Positions 34,067 through 43,252 of a stretch of DNA of 64,000 bases are shown in pieces. The notes under the pieces are model-generated. The model did not search any database, was not told the DNA's origin, and worked only from the letters and a program-made list of their open reading frames with translations. The stretch's first letter is position 1. Each line of letters opens with the position of its first letter. Source of the DNA: Peptostreptococcus russellii (GTDB taxonomy: Bacteria > Bacillota > Clostridia > Peptostreptococcales > Peptostreptococcaceae); NCBI RefSeq assembly GCF_003012055.1, contig NZ_JYGE01000002.1, positions 1 through 64,000 on the forward strand, read 5' to 3'. A program made the translations under genes and the position numbers.

Positions 34067-35117
34067 CATAATTTCGACAGGAAGTTACGCCACAGATGAA
34101 ATTCTTGATAATGAATCACTTTCAAAAATGGTAGATACAAACAATGAATGGATATTGGAAAGAACAGGGATAAAGACAAGACATATAGCAAATGATATGA
34201 CAACAGAAGAGCTTGCTAAAAAGGCTTGTGAGAAGGCTATAGAAAAATTGGATATAAATAAAGAAGATATTAGTCTTTTAATATTTGCGACAATATCATC
34301 TGATACAAAAGTTCCTTCTTCATCTTATACATTGGCAGGTGGTCTTGGCATAGAAAAAGCGGTTTGCTTTGATGTAAACGCAGCATGTAGTGGATTTGTA
34401 TACTCAATGACGATAGCAAAATCAATGATGAGGGATATGAATTGCAAATATGCACTAGTTATAGGTTCAGAAAGACTATCAAAGTATGTTGACTGGACAG
34501 ATAGATCAACTTGTATATTATTTGGAGATGGGGCAGGCTGTGTACTATTAGAAAACAGTGAATATCAAGCTAACTTGGATGAAGAAGATAGCTTGTATAA
34601 AGAAGAAAATTTAAAAGTCAATGAATATCAAAACTCGGAAGTAAAAGCTTTAGATCTTCCAGTAAAACTTGAAATAAAAGATAGTATTTTAGCAGGAAAA
34701 TATGATGAGAAAAAATATCTGACAGTGGACTCTAAGAATAAACTTACAGATGAGAGTTCGCCTTTTATAGAGATGAATGGTAGGCAGATATACAAGTTTG
34801 CTACGGATGTTGGTGTAAAAGTTATAGATAGACTTTTGAAAAGAAACAATATAAGTAGTGAAGACATAGTAATGGTGGTAGCACATCAAGCAAATAAAAG
34901 AATAATACAAACTCTTGCAGAAAAGAGCAGTTTGAAAATTGAAAAATGGTTTATCAATTTGGATAAATATGGAAACACATCATCGGCTAGTGTAGCACTT
35001 GCACTGGATGAAGCTTTAGAGAAGACAGATTTTGAAGAATATAAAGGAAAGTATCTTTTATCTCTAGCATTTGGTGGGGGCTTAAGCTATGGTGGAATCC
35101 TATTTAATATAAAATAA
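34056..35117 (+). CDS. fabH: 3-oxoacyl-ACP synthase III with an enlarged insertion
   Basis: FabH condenses an acyl-CoA primer with malonyl-ACP to start fatty acid chains. The start is the ATG with GGAGG 5 nt upstream, 11 nt inside fabT. The Cys-His-Asn triad is intact: Cys111 in NAACSGFVY, His277 in VAHQANKRI and Asn307 in YGNTSSASV. The cysteine-to-histidine distance is about 166 residues, against 132 in E. coli FabH. The extra 34 or so residues lie in a charged, Asp/Glu/Lys-rich insert (about 167-237) placed where the family has a short surface loop before the MNGRQIYKFA helix. Total 353 residues. The primer specificity cannot be told; FabH of related anaerobes may use branched or straight short acyl-CoA. 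Confidence 0.92.
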   Translation: MSISIISTGSYATDEILDNESLSKMVDTNNEWILERTGIKTRHIANDMTTEELAKKACEKAIEKLDINKEDISLLIFATISSDTKVPSSSYTLAGGLGIEKAVCFDVNAACSGFVYSMTIAKSMMRDMNCKYALVIGSERLSKYVDWTDRSTCILFGDGAGCVLLENSEYQANLDEEDSLYKEENLKVNEYQNSEVKALDLPVKLEIKDSILAGKYDEKKYLTVDSKNKLTDESSPFIEMNGRQIYKFATDVGVKVIDRLLKRNNISSEDIVMVVAHQANKRIIQTLAEKSSLKIEKWFINLDKYGNTSSASVALALDEALEKTDFEEYKGKYLLSLAFGGGLSYGGILFNIK

Positions 35118-35147
35118 TAAAATGAAGGTAAAAAAGGAGAATTAAAA

Positions 35148-35372
35148 ATGTTATCAAAGGTTAAAGAAATATTAGCAGAACAGTTAGATGTAGAATTAGA
35201 TTCAATAAAGGATGATAGTGATATACAAGAAGATTTAGAGGCAGATTCACTAGATGTAATGGATATAATGACAGAAATAGAGGAAGAGTTTGATATAGAA
35301 GTAGAAGATGAAGACATTGAAACACTTAGAACTCCTAAGAAAATAGCTGACTATATATCTAATAAGGCATAG
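35148..35372 (+). CDS. acpP: acyl carrier protein
   Basis: The 74-residue acidic helical protein carries growing acyl chains on a phosphopantetheine arm. The attachment serine is in EADSLDVMDIM (about 36). Four-helix layout, length and the following IEEEFDIEVEDEDIE are typical. AAAGGAG lies upstream of the ATG. Its position between fabH and fabK is standard for Gram-positive FAS II operons. Confidence 0.96.
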   Translation: MLSKVKEILAEQLDVELDSIKDDSDIQEDLEADSLDVMDIMTEIEEEFDIEVEDEDIETLRTPKKIADYISNKA

Positions 35373-35454
35373 TAATTTAAGCTTTAAAGGTAATAAAGTC
35401 AAATCAATATCATAAAACTGTGTATTGAAAATCATGTTATAGAAGGATAAGATT

Positions 35455-36393
35455 ATGAAAAAAAACAATATTTGTGATTTATTAGGAATAGAATATCCTA
35501 TCTTTCAGGGAGGTATGGCTTGGATTGCGGATGCTAATTTGGCATCTGCAGTATCCAATGCAGGAGGCCTTGGAATTATAGCGGCTGGTAATGCTCCAAA
35601 GGAATGGGTTGTAGAAGAGATTAGAAAAACAAAAAATATGACAGACAAGCCATTTGCTTTGAATATAATGTTACTAAGTCCATTTATAGAGGATATTATA
35701 GATGCAGTAATAGAAGAAGATATAAAAATAGTAGTGACTGGAGCAGGTAATCCAGGTAAGTATTTTAAGAAGTTAAATGAGTATGGTGTAAAAATAATAC
35801 CTGTTGTACCATCAGTAGCACAGGCCATAAGGATGCAAAGAAATGAAGGTGTAGTAGCTGTAATAGCTGAGGGTGCAGAGGCTGGAGGTCATATAGGTGT
35901 TACAAATACTATGTCTTTAATACCTCAAATTGTCGATAGTATAGATCTTCCTGTAATTGCAGCTGGAGGAATAGCTGACGGAAGAGGTATGAGTGCGGCA
36001 TTTTGTTTAGGTGCATCAGGAGTACAGCTAGGGACTAGATTTTTATTGGCAAAAGAGTGTAAGGTTTCTGATGGATATAAAGAAAAGGTAATAAAAGCCA
36101 AGGATACATCAAGCACAGTGACTGGTCAATCTACAGGACATCCAGTAAGAGTACTTAAAAATAAGTTTGCTAAAAACTTTAAAAAGTTAGAAGAGGCAAA
36201 TGCAAGTATTGAAGAGTTGGAAAAGTTTGGATCAGGAAGTTTGAGATCGGCAGTAGTAGACGGTGATGTTGAAAATGGTTCTGTTATGGCAGGTCAAGTA
36301 GCAGGGCTTGTGAATAAAGAAGAAAGTTGTAAAGAAATAATTGATGATTTGATGCAAGGATATGAAAGGACGGTAAGGTCTATATATGAGTAA
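35455..36393 (+). CDS. fabK: enoyl-ACP reductase II, FMN-dependent
   Basis: FabK makes the last reduction of each elongation cycle, using NAD(P)H and FMN. It is a TIM barrel of the nitronate monooxygenase-like group. Landmarks in the 312 residues are YPIFQGGMAWIADANLASAV, GGLGIIAAGNAP, EGAEAGGHIG (about 141-150), PVIAAGGIADGRGMSAAF and LGTRFLLAKEC. It replaces FabI, so the pathway should be naturally less sensitive to triclosan (established for FabK in Streptococcus). Its end overlaps fabD by 8 nt. Confidence 0.95.
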   Translation: MKKNNICDLLGIEYPIFQGGMAWIADANLASAVSNAGGLGIIAAGNAPKEWVVEEIRKTKNMTDKPFALNIMLLSPFIEDIIDAVIEEDIKIVVTGAGNPGKYFKKLNEYGVKIIPVVPSVAQAIRMQRNEGVVAVIAEGAEAGGHIGVTNTMSLIPQIVDSIDLPVIAAGGIADGRGMSAAFCLGASGVQLGTRFLLAKECKVSDGYKEKVIKAKDTSSTVTGQSTGHPVRVLKNKFAKNFKKLEEANASIEELEKFGSGSLRSAVVDGDVENGSVMAGQVAGLVNKEESCKEIIDDLMQGYERTVRSIYE

Positions 36394-37330
36394 GAAAATA
36401 GCGATACTATTTCCTGGTCAGGGATCCCAGTATGAGGGTATGGGAAAGGATATACTAGAGAGTAAATCCTGTGAAGATATATATAATATATTTGAAAAAA
36501 TAGTAGATAAAGAGACTTTTGAAATAGTAAAAGAGGCTTCACTTGAAAGTTTATCAAGAACTAGATATGCTCAGCTAGCTATTTTTTTGAACAGTATGTG
36601 CTTATACTCTATAATAAAAGAAGAGATACTTGATAAAGACAATATTCAAGTTGAATCAATGGCAGGGCTTAGCCTTGGAGAGTACAGTGCCTTGTGTGCA
36701 TCATCTATAATTGATTTAGAGTCAGCTATAGAATTGGTATATAATAGAGGTATTATTATGGAGAAGGGAGCAGCAAACAAAGGATCTATGATGGCTATTT
36801 TAAAGTCTGATATGGATACGGTTAGTTCTTTGGTTGAAGAAGCAAGAAAAGAGCAAGTGCTGTCTATATGTAATCTAAACTCACCTTCTCAAATAGTGGT
36901 AGGTGGAGAGTACTCAGCCTTGGATAGACTTGAAAAACTATGCAAAGAAAATAAAATAAAAAGGACAGTAAGACTAGATGTAGAAGGTCCTTTTCACACT
37001 GAGATTTTGAGGGAATCATCAAATGAGTTTGAAGATTATCTAAAAAGAGTTACTTTTAAAAATAGTAATCTAGATGTATTTTCAAATCTAGATGCAAAAG
37101 TATATACAAAAGACAGTGATATAGTAGCTAAGCTCAAGGAACAAATGTGTTCAACAGTTTTATTTGAAGAATGTATTTTAAATATGATATCTCAGGGATG
37201 TGATACATTTATAGAGATTGGACCTGGAAAAACATTGACAGGATTTGTAAAAAAAATAGATAAAACAGTAGAAGTATTAAATATAGAAAAATTATCTGAT
37301 ATGGATAAAATAAAAAGATATGAGGTGTAA
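36386..37330 (+). CDS. fabD: malonyl-CoA:ACP transacylase
   Basis: FabD loads malonate onto acyl carrier protein. The 314-residue protein starts with AILFPGQGSQYEGMGKDI, holds the nucleophile serine in AGLSLGEYSALCAS (about 92) and the catalytic histidine in EGPFHTEILRESS (about 208), and ends with EIGPGKTLTGFVKKI. Length is normal. The start overlaps fabK, with TAAGG 8 nt upstream; fabG begins 3 bp after the stop. Confidence 0.95.
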   Translation: MSKKIAILFPGQGSQYEGMGKDILESKSCEDIYNIFEKIVDKETFEIVKEASLESLSRTRYAQLAIFLNSMCLYSIIKEEILDKDNIQVESMAGLSLGEYSALCASSIIDLESAIELVYNRGIIMEKGAANKGSMMAILKSDMDTVSSLVEEARKEQVLSICNLNSPSQIVVGGEYSALDRLEKLCKENKIKRTVRLDVEGPFHTEILRESSNEFEDYLKRVTFKNSNLDVFSNLDAKVYTKDSDIVAKLKEQMCSTVLFEECILNMISQGCDTFIEIGPGKTLTGFVKKIDKTVEVLNIEKLSDMDKIKRYEV

Positions 37331-37333
37331 AGT

Positions 37334-38080
37334 ATGAGTGTTGACAATAGACTTGCCTTTGTAACAGGAGGATCAAGAGGGATAGGAAGAGCAATAGTAG
37401 AAAAACTAGCAAATGATGGATACATAGTAGGTTTTAGCTATGTAAGTTCTGATGAAAAGGCAAATTCTATAGTTAAAGAGTTAGAAAGCAAGGGAATGAA
37501 GGCATTTTGCGTAAAGTTTGATGTAAAGAATTTTTGCGAAACAGAACACGCTATCTCAGAAATACAAGATAGATATGGAAGTATTGACGTATTAGTTAAT
37601 AATGCTGGTATTACAAGAGATAAAATGTTTGTGAGAATGAAAGAAACTGATTTTGATGATGTTATTGATACAAACTTAAAAGGCGTATTTAACTGTACTA
37701 AGCAAGTAGCTAGAAAAATGACTAAGCAAAAATATGGAAGAATAATAAATCTTTCTTCACTAGCTGGAGTTGTAGGAAATGTAGGTCAAGCGAACTATTC
37801 TGCATCTAAGGCTGGTGTAATAGGAATTACAAGAACTTTAGCAGCAGAATTGGGTTCTTATGGAGTTACGGTAAATGCAATCGCACCAGGATTTATAAAA
37901 ACAGATATGACAGATGCTGTTCCAGATAATATCAAAGAAAATATAGTGAATATGATTCCTTTAAAAGAAATTGGATGCCCAGAGGATGTTGCAAATCTTG
38001 TATCTTTTCTTGCAGGTGATTCGGGAAGATATATTACTGGCCAAGTAATCAGTGTAGATGGAGGTCTCTCAGCTATATAG
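37334..38080 (+). CDS. fabG: 3-oxoacyl-ACP reductase
   Basis: FabG is the NADPH-dependent short-chain dehydrogenase that reduces the 3-oxo group in elongation. The 248 residues have the cofactor motif TGGSRGIGRAI (about 12-22), NNAGITRDKM, the catalytic serine in INLSSLAGVVGN and YSASKAGVIG, and the C-terminal GQVISVDGGLSAI. GAGGTG precedes the ATG. All four catalytic residues are present. Confidence 0.96.
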   Translation: MSVDNRLAFVTGGSRGIGRAIVEKLANDGYIVGFSYVSSDEKANSIVKELESKGMKAFCVKFDVKNFCETEHAISEIQDRYGSIDVLVNNAGITRDKMFVRMKETDFDDVIDTNLKGVFNCTKQVARKMTKQKYGRIINLSSLAGVVGNVGQANYSASKAGVIGITRTLAAELGSYGVTVNAIAPGFIKTDMTDAVPDNIKENIVNMIPLKEIGCPEDVANLVSFLAGDSGRYITGQVISVDGGLSAI

Positions 38081-38092
38081 AGGAGGAAAATT

Positions 38093-39328
38093 ATGAAAAA
38101 GAGAGTTGTAATTACTGGAGCAGGTGTAATTAGCCCAGTTGGAAATAATGTATTAGATTTCATATCAAATATAAAGGGATGTGTAAATGGGGTTGGAGAA
38201 ATAAGTGCATTTGATAATTCTCTGTATAAAACCAAGCTAGCAGCTGAGGTAAAAAACTTTAATCCTAAAGATTTTAATATAGAGGGAAGTAGAAAAAAAG
38301 ATAGATTTTTACAATTTGCAATTGCAGCGGCCAAGGAAGCCTGTAAAAATAGTGCTTATGTCATTAATGAAGAAAATGAATTTAAAACAGGAGTGGTTGT
38401 TGGAAGTGGTATAGGTGGAATAATAAGTATAGAAGAAGAGCATAAAAAGTATTTGAATAAGGGACCTAAGAGAGTTTCATCTCATTTTATACCAAAATCA
38501 ATCATAAATATGGCGGCTGGTCATGTGTCTATAGAGCTTGGGACAAGGGGTGTTTGTATATCTGATGTATCGGCCTGTGCAACAGGAACAGATTGCATAG
38601 GACACGCTTATAGACTGATAAAGGATGGATATCAAGATGCAGTATTTGCCGGTGGTTGTGAAGCATCAATATGTGAGCTTGCAATATCTGGATTTGAATC
38701 TATGACAGCTCTTTCATTTTCAGATGATATTAACAGAGCCTCAATACCTTTTGACAAGGAGAGAAATGGATTTGTTATGGGAGAGGGTTCTGCAATACTT
38801 CTCTTGGAATCACTAGATTCAGCACTTAAAAGAGATGCAAATATCATATGCGAAATAGTAGGTTATGGTCAGACAAGTGATGCCTACCATATAACAGCAC
38901 CAAATCCAGATTGTAAGGGTGTAGTTAAGTCTATGCAGGACTCAATAAATGAGGCTGAGATAGATATAAGTGAAATAGATTATATAAATGCACATGGAAC
39001 AAGCACAGCTTTAAATGATGAAGTGGAAACAAATGCAATCAAAAAATTATTTGAAGAACACAGCAAAAACCTAGCTGTTTCATCAACAAAGAGTATGACA
39101 GGACATATGTTGGGAGCTGCTGGATCTGCAGAAGCGTTAATATGTGCATATGCTCTAAGAGACGGTTTTATTCCATCTACTATCAACTACAAGCACAAGG
39201 ATGAAAACTGCGATTTAGATTATGTAGTAGAAGGAACTAGATATGAAAAAATAGAATATGCCATGAGCAATTCATTAGGATTTGGTGGACATAATTCAAC
39301 TATAGTTTTAAAAAAATATAATAAATAA
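38093..39328 (+). CDS. fabF: 3-oxoacyl-ACP synthase II
   Basis: FabF elongates acyl-ACP with malonyl-ACP. The 411-residue condensing enzyme has RVVITGAGVISPVGN at the start, the active-site cysteine in VSACATGTDCIGHA (about 163), NAHGTSTALND and the histidine in STKSMTGHMLGAAGSAE, and the end NSLGFGGHNST. FabB is not in the operon, so FabF and FabH are the only condensing enzymes coded here. GAGGAGG lies upstream of the ATG. Confidence 0.96.
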   Translation: MKKRVVITGAGVISPVGNNVLDFISNIKGCVNGVGEISAFDNSLYKTKLAAEVKNFNPKDFNIEGSRKKDRFLQFAIAAAKEACKNSAYVINEENEFKTGVVVGSGIGGIISIEEEHKKYLNKGPKRVSSHFIPKSIINMAAGHVSIELGTRGVCISDVSACATGTDCIGHAYRLIKDGYQDAVFAGGCEASICELAISGFESMTALSFSDDINRASIPFDKERNGFVMGEGSAILLLESLDSALKRDANIICEIVGYGQTSDAYHITAPNPDCKGVVKSMQDSINEAEIDISEIDYINAHGTSTALNDEVETNAIKKLFEEHSKNLAVSSTKSMTGHMLGAAGSAEALICAYALRDGFIPSTINYKHKDENCDLDYVVEGTRYEKIEYAMSNSLGFGGHNSTIVLKKYNK

Positions 39329-39356
39329 AAATTTATATATTTAGGAAGGGAAAAAT

Positions 39357-39782
39357 ATGTTAAATATAGAAGAAATTAAGGAAATAATACCTCACAGATA
39401 TCCCTTTTTACTAATAGATAAGATATGTGATATGGAGATAGGAAAAAGTGCCCATTCAATAAAATGTGTAACAGCAAATGAACCCTTCTTTCAGGGACAT
39501 TTTCCAGAGCATAATGTAATGCCAGGTGTACTTTTGGTAGAGGCAATAGCTCAAACGGGGGCTGTATCAATACTATCTATGGAAGAAAATAAAGGTAAAA
39601 TAGCATTTTTTTCGTCTATTAAAAATGCAAAATTTAGAAGAGAAGTTAGGCCAGGAGACAAGTTGGATATTTTTGTTGAAATATCTAAAATGAGAAGAAA
39701 CTTTGGCGTAGGATTGGGAAAAGTTCTATGTGATGGAGAGATTTGTGTAGAGGCAGAGGTATCATTTTTTATAGAACAATAA
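39357..39782 (+). CDS. fabZ: 3-hydroxyacyl-ACP dehydratase FabZ
   Basis: FabZ removes water from 3-hydroxyacyl-ACP. The 141-residue hot-dog protein has PHRYPFLLIDKI (about 11-22), the catalytic histidine in FQGHFPEHNVMPGVL and the glutamate in LLVEAIAQTGA. AGGAAGGG lies upstream of the ATG. It is the last gene of the operon. No FabM/FabA-type isomerase is present, so how unsaturated chains are made is not answered in this window. Confidence 0.96.
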   Translation: MLNIEEIKEIIPHRYPFLLIDKICDMEIGKSAHSIKCVTANEPFFQGHFPEHNVMPGVLLVEAIAQTGAVSILSMEENKGKIAFFSSIKNAKFRREVRPGDKLDIFVEISKMRRNFGVGLGKVLCDGEICVEAEVSFFIEQ

Positions 39783-39783
39783 T

Positions 39784-39833
39784 AAATCATTATATAAGCC
39801 CTTGCATCGATGCAAGGGCTTATATAATGATTT
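39784..39833. terminator. 50-bp perfect palindrome at the end of the fatty acid operon
   Basis: Two 25-nt arms meet at ATCGAT (39806-39811) with no loop and no mismatch; the GC-rich part is GCCCTTGCATC. It starts 1 nt after the fabZ stop codon. The arms include short A/T ends, so it can act as a bidirectional terminator toward the convergent small gene at 39893. Confidence 0.8.
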
Positions 39834-39892
39834 TAAATAATCTATAAATTTTAAATATAACTTAAAATATACTCAATAGTATATTTTTATAA

Positions 39893-40147
39893 TTATCTTC
39901 TGTTTTTTGCAACAAATGATGCTCCAAGATATTTTTTGATTTCATCTACTGGAGAAAAATCATCTATTAAAAATTCTTTTCCTGTATCTTCAAATATGAC
40001 CAATACCTCGCAATCACCTTGTAAAAATGCTTTTTTGACAGTTTCTTCTCGAACTTCTCTAACCTTGATGATATCTTTTTTTTCTTTCTCAAAATCTCTT
40101 GTATAATAGCTACCCATCATAGTTATTATTTTTGTATAACGATTCAT
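39893..40147 (-). CDS. small hypothetical protein, 84 residues
   Basis: I do not recognise the family. The product is basic and soluble. Part of it (KKAFLQGDCEVLVIFEDTGK, then EFLIDDFSPVDEIKKYLGAS) reads as a small alpha/beta domain, and it ends in KNRR. AAAAGGAGGATCT directly before the ATG is a strong ribosome binding site, which argues for a real gene despite its size. It converges on the fatty acid operon and has a palindrome in front of it. Confidence 0.65.
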   Translation of the reverse strand: MNRYTKIITMMGSYYTRDFEKEKKDIIKVREVREETVKKAFLQGDCEVLVIFEDTGKEFLIDDFSPVDEIKKYLGASFVAKNRR

Positions 40148-40181
40148 AGATCCTCCTTTTAAAACTAAACTTTATGTGATT

Positions 40182-40205
40182 ATATTTCAGAAAATACTGA
40201 AATAT
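40182..40205. promoter_or_regulatory. palindrome upstream of the 84-residue gene
   Basis: ATATTTCAG-AAAATA-CTGAAATAT is a perfect 9-bp inverted repeat 35 bp before the minus-strand gene. Its left half, TATATTTCAGAAAAT, is also CodY-like. It could be an operator. Confidence 0.4.
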
Positions 40206-40451
40206 ATGCAATACAATCCAATATCTTTGCTACTATATAATACCAAGAAAATTGATTATAGTAAATAATAAATTATTATAAATAAAAAAATCGTAAAATT
40301 AAATAGTATAATCGTGAAATCTATATTTATTTTGTTATTTATAGGCAAACTATGGTAAAATAAAGGTGGTGATGTAACTATGAAGAGATTGAAAAAGGTT
40401 AGTGACGATGTAACTATTAAAAGGTTAAAAAATACAATTGGTGGTATAATT

Positions 40452-41408
40452 ATGATGAAGTTAAAAAATATTAAAGGCAATACTTTCTGGATTAGGGGAG
40501 GTACCAATACAGGAGTGTATATTTTCGAGGATAGATCTGCTCTATTAATAGACACGGGTCTAGGCGGAGAAAGACAAGAAAGAATGATCGAAATATTAGA
40601 TGATAACAATATCACAGTTAAGTATATTATCAGTACTCATGAGCATGAAGATCACAGTGGTGGAAATCATCAAATAAAAGAAAGATACAAGGACGTGAAG
40701 ATATTTTCTTCATATAAGTCTAAATTATATATTGAGAATCCTGATATATATATGGATTTCTTAACTGGGGGGAGAAGAACCCAGATACTAGAAAAAGAAC
40801 TGAGTAAGTATATACTTCATCCAAATAAAATAGATGAAGTAATTTATCCAGGGCAGACTTTAAAGCTCAATGGACACGACTTTGAGATTGTAGATTGTTC
40901 AGGTCATACGGAAGGCTGTATAGCTGTAATCACAGATGATAAGGTTGCTTTCTTTGCAGATTTAATGATTTCAAAGAATTCTTTAGAGAAGTTTGAGTTT
41001 TTATTTATGAGTGACTATTCAAGTCAGATAAAGTCTTTGGACAGAGTAAGAATACTAGATTTTGAACTGGGAATATTAGGACACTCTAGTAAGATTTATT
41101 CAAAAAAAGAGATGATGGAAGTAGCAGATTATAACTATGAAGCTTTGATGGGCTTAGTTGAATTTGTACTCAATTTTCTAGAAGAACCAAGAACATTTGA
41201 TGAGCTTATTAAAGAGTTTTTGGATAGAAGGAAGTTGACTTGTAATTATATAGCATATCTTGAATATAGAAATTCTCTAAATGCTACTATTTCATATTTA
41301 CTTGATACTGATGTTATTGATTACAGACTTGACAACAATATACTGAAATATGTTATCAATAAAGATGTTTTAAAGGGAAAAGATGGTCTACTTTACTGCG
41401 ATGTGTAG
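40452..41408 (+). CDS. MBL-fold metallohydrolase
   Basis: The metallo-beta-lactamase fold is clear: the metal motif STHEHEDHSGGNH (H-x-H-x-D-H), a later histidine in DCSGHTEGCIAV, the aspartate in FFADLMIS and a histidine in ILGHSSKIY. A helical C-terminal part of about 100 residues follows, as in several Rv/clostridial MBL proteins of unknown substrate. The start is uncertain. I choose the first of two consecutive ATGs with GGTGG 7 nt upstream (319 residues), where the conserved sequence begins; an in-frame ATG at 40380 with its own AAGGTGGTG would add 24 residues made of two near-copies of a 12-residue unit. Confidence 0.8.
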   Translation: MMKLKNIKGNTFWIRGGTNTGVYIFEDRSALLIDTGLGGERQERMIEILDDNNITVKYIISTHEHEDHSGGNHQIKERYKDVKIFSSYKSKLYIENPDIYMDFLTGGRRTQILEKELSKYILHPNKIDEVIYPGQTLKLNGHDFEIVDCSGHTEGCIAVITDDKVAFFADLMISKNSLEKFEFLFMSDYSSQIKSLDRVRILDFELGILGHSSKIYSKKEMMEVADYNYEALMGLVEFVLNFLEEPRTFDELIKEFLDRRKLTCNYIAYLEYRNSLNATISYLLDTDVIDYRLDNNILKYVINKDVLKGKDGLLYCDV

Positions 41409-41594
41409 GGATATGTTTAAATTTTAAAATTATAATCTATAAGCCTATTTATCAAAGTATTAATGTTATAATATAAAAAATAAAACAGAAACTGTTTTTA
41501 TAAAGTTTCAAAAATATACTAAATAATGCAAAATATTTACTACTTTAAAAGCAATTATTTAATAAAATCAAAGAAATTGAAAGTGGGTGAGACT

Positions 41595-42410
41595 ATGGAT
41601 TATAGGAGTTGGACAAGAATAATCGCTCCATATTCAAATGCCGTTGAAGAATTAAAGATTAAATTTAAAAATATTAGAAAAGACTATCTTGAGCAAGGAC
41701 AATACTCTCCAATAGAGTTTGTAACGGGGCGCACGAAGAAGATATCTTCCATTATGGCCAAAATGAAGAAGTTGAACACTACAAATATTGAAGAGGATAT
41801 AGAAGATATCGCAGGCATTAGAATAATGTGTCAGTTTGTAGAAGACATATATGCTATAGTTGAAATTATTAAGAAAAGAGCGGATATGAGAATAATAAAT
41901 GAAAAAGATTATATAAATAACGTTAAAAAAAGCGGTTATAGAAGCTATCATTTAATAATTATGTATCCTATAGAGACTATAGATGGTCCAAAAGAATTGC
42001 AGTGTGAGGTTCAGATAAGGACTTTGGCAATGAATTTTTGGGCAACAATAGAACACTCTTTGAAGTATAAGTATGACCATTATATTCCTGATGAGTTGGC
42101 AAAAAGATTAAAACGTGCTGCAGATGCGGCATTTAGACTTGATCAGGAAATGGGAGAGATAAGAGAAGATATAATAAAGGCTCAGGAGTTATTTACTGAA
42201 AAAGAATATGCAACAACAGATGTATATGCAAGAGTAGATAAACTAAAAGAGCTAGGAGACAGTGAAAATTATTTTTATTACAAACATCAAATGGATAAAA
42301 TGTCTCAGACAAATGATATAGCAGGCCTTATTGATTTGAAGGCAGAGATTGATCATGTGTTAAAAGATGTTAAAATGAGTAGAATACTTGATGATAATGA
42401 AATAAGGTAA
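41595..42410 (+). CDS. relQ: small alarmone synthetase, RelQ/SasB type
   Basis: It makes (p)ppGpp from ATP and GDP or GTP, a stress signal. The start is the ATG 4-5 nt after GTGGGTGAG; a frame extending to 41526 has no ribosome binding site. The 271-residue chain is a stand-alone synthetase domain with GRTKKISSIMAKMK, DIEDIAGIRIMCQF, SGYRSYHLII and EVQIRTLAMNFWATIEH, and no hydrolase, TGS or ACT domain. The C-terminal helices fit the tetramerising RelQ group. RelP is the alternative, but the residues after the RelA_SpoT core are closer to RelQ. Confidence 0.9.
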   Translation: MDYRSWTRIIAPYSNAVEELKIKFKNIRKDYLEQGQYSPIEFVTGRTKKISSIMAKMKKLNTTNIEEDIEDIAGIRIMCQFVEDIYAIVEIIKKRADMRIINEKDYINNVKKSGYRSYHLIIMYPIETIDGPKELQCEVQIRTLAMNFWATIEHSLKYKYDHYIPDELAKRLKRAADAAFRLDQEMGEIREDIIKAQELFTEKEYATTDVYARVDKLKELGDSENYFYYKHQMDKMSQTNDIAGLIDLKAEIDHVLKDVKMSRILDDNEIR

Positions 42411-42438
42411 GAAGATAAAAATAATATGGAGGAAAAAT

Positions 42439-43137
42439 ATGAAGATTTTTGCAATAGGAGATTTGCATCTTTCTACTGCAGTAAATAAACCAATGAATGT
42501 ATTTGGTATGAATTGGGATGACCATGAAGAAAAGATTTTTGCTGATTGGAAAAAAAGAGTATCAGAAGATGATATAGTATTTATTGTGGGCGATATATCT
42601 TGGGCGAGCAAGGTAAAAGAGGCAAAAGCAGATTTGGATATAATAGCATCTATGCCTGGAAATAAATATATGATACGTGGAAATCACGACTACTGGTGGA
42701 GTACAGCATCTGCTTTAAATAAAATATTTAAAGAAGAAGACAAGATGAATTTTATGAATGTAAACTATCAAGTAGTGGGAGATTATGCGGTATGTGGTAC
42801 TAGAGGCTGGATATGTCCAAATGATATGAGATTTGAAGAAAAAGATGAAGTAATATATAAAAGAGAAGCGAATAGATTGAAGATATCTCTAGAAGAAGCA
42901 GATAAAGCTGGATATGAGAAAAAAATAGTATTATTACACTATCCGCCTAGTAATGAAAGTATGGAAAAAACTTTATTTTTAGATGTGATTAATGAATATA
43001 GACCAGAACATGTAATATATGGTCACTTACATGGAGAAGAAAGCTTTGGACTAGGTATAAAAGGCGAAATTGATGGAATAAATTATCACCTAGTATCATG
43101 TGATTATTTAGATTTTAAGTTGAAAGAAATAAAATAG
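42439..43137 (+). CDS. calcineurin-like metallophosphoesterase
   Basis: The 232-residue protein has the full dimetal motif set: IGDLHLS (6-12), VGDISWAS (about 50-57), GNHDYWW (about 80-86), LLHYPP and YGHLHG (about 189-194). It is a cytoplasmic single-domain phosphoesterase like those annotated UCP033094 in Firmicutes. The tryptophan-rich NHDYWW is typical of that group. Substrate is unknown. TGGAGG precedes the ATG, and it follows relQ by 28 bp, so the two may form an operon. Confidence 0.88.
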   Translation: MKIFAIGDLHLSTAVNKPMNVFGMNWDDHEEKIFADWKKRVSEDDIVFIVGDISWASKVKEAKADLDIIASMPGNKYMIRGNHDYWWSTASALNKIFKEEDKMNFMNVNYQVVGDYAVCGTRGWICPNDMRFEEKDEVIYKREANRLKISLEEADKAGYEKKIVLLHYPPSNESMEKTLFLDVINEYRPEHVIYGHLHGEESFGLGIKGEIDGINYHLVSCDYLDFKLKEIK

Positions 43138-43252
43138 TATATAATAAACATTTCTAGACTTGTAATAGACTGTAAAGTATATTACAATCATTAATAATGT
43201 AAAGGTTTAAATACCTTTAATGAATAACTAATATTGATGATGAGGTGATATT

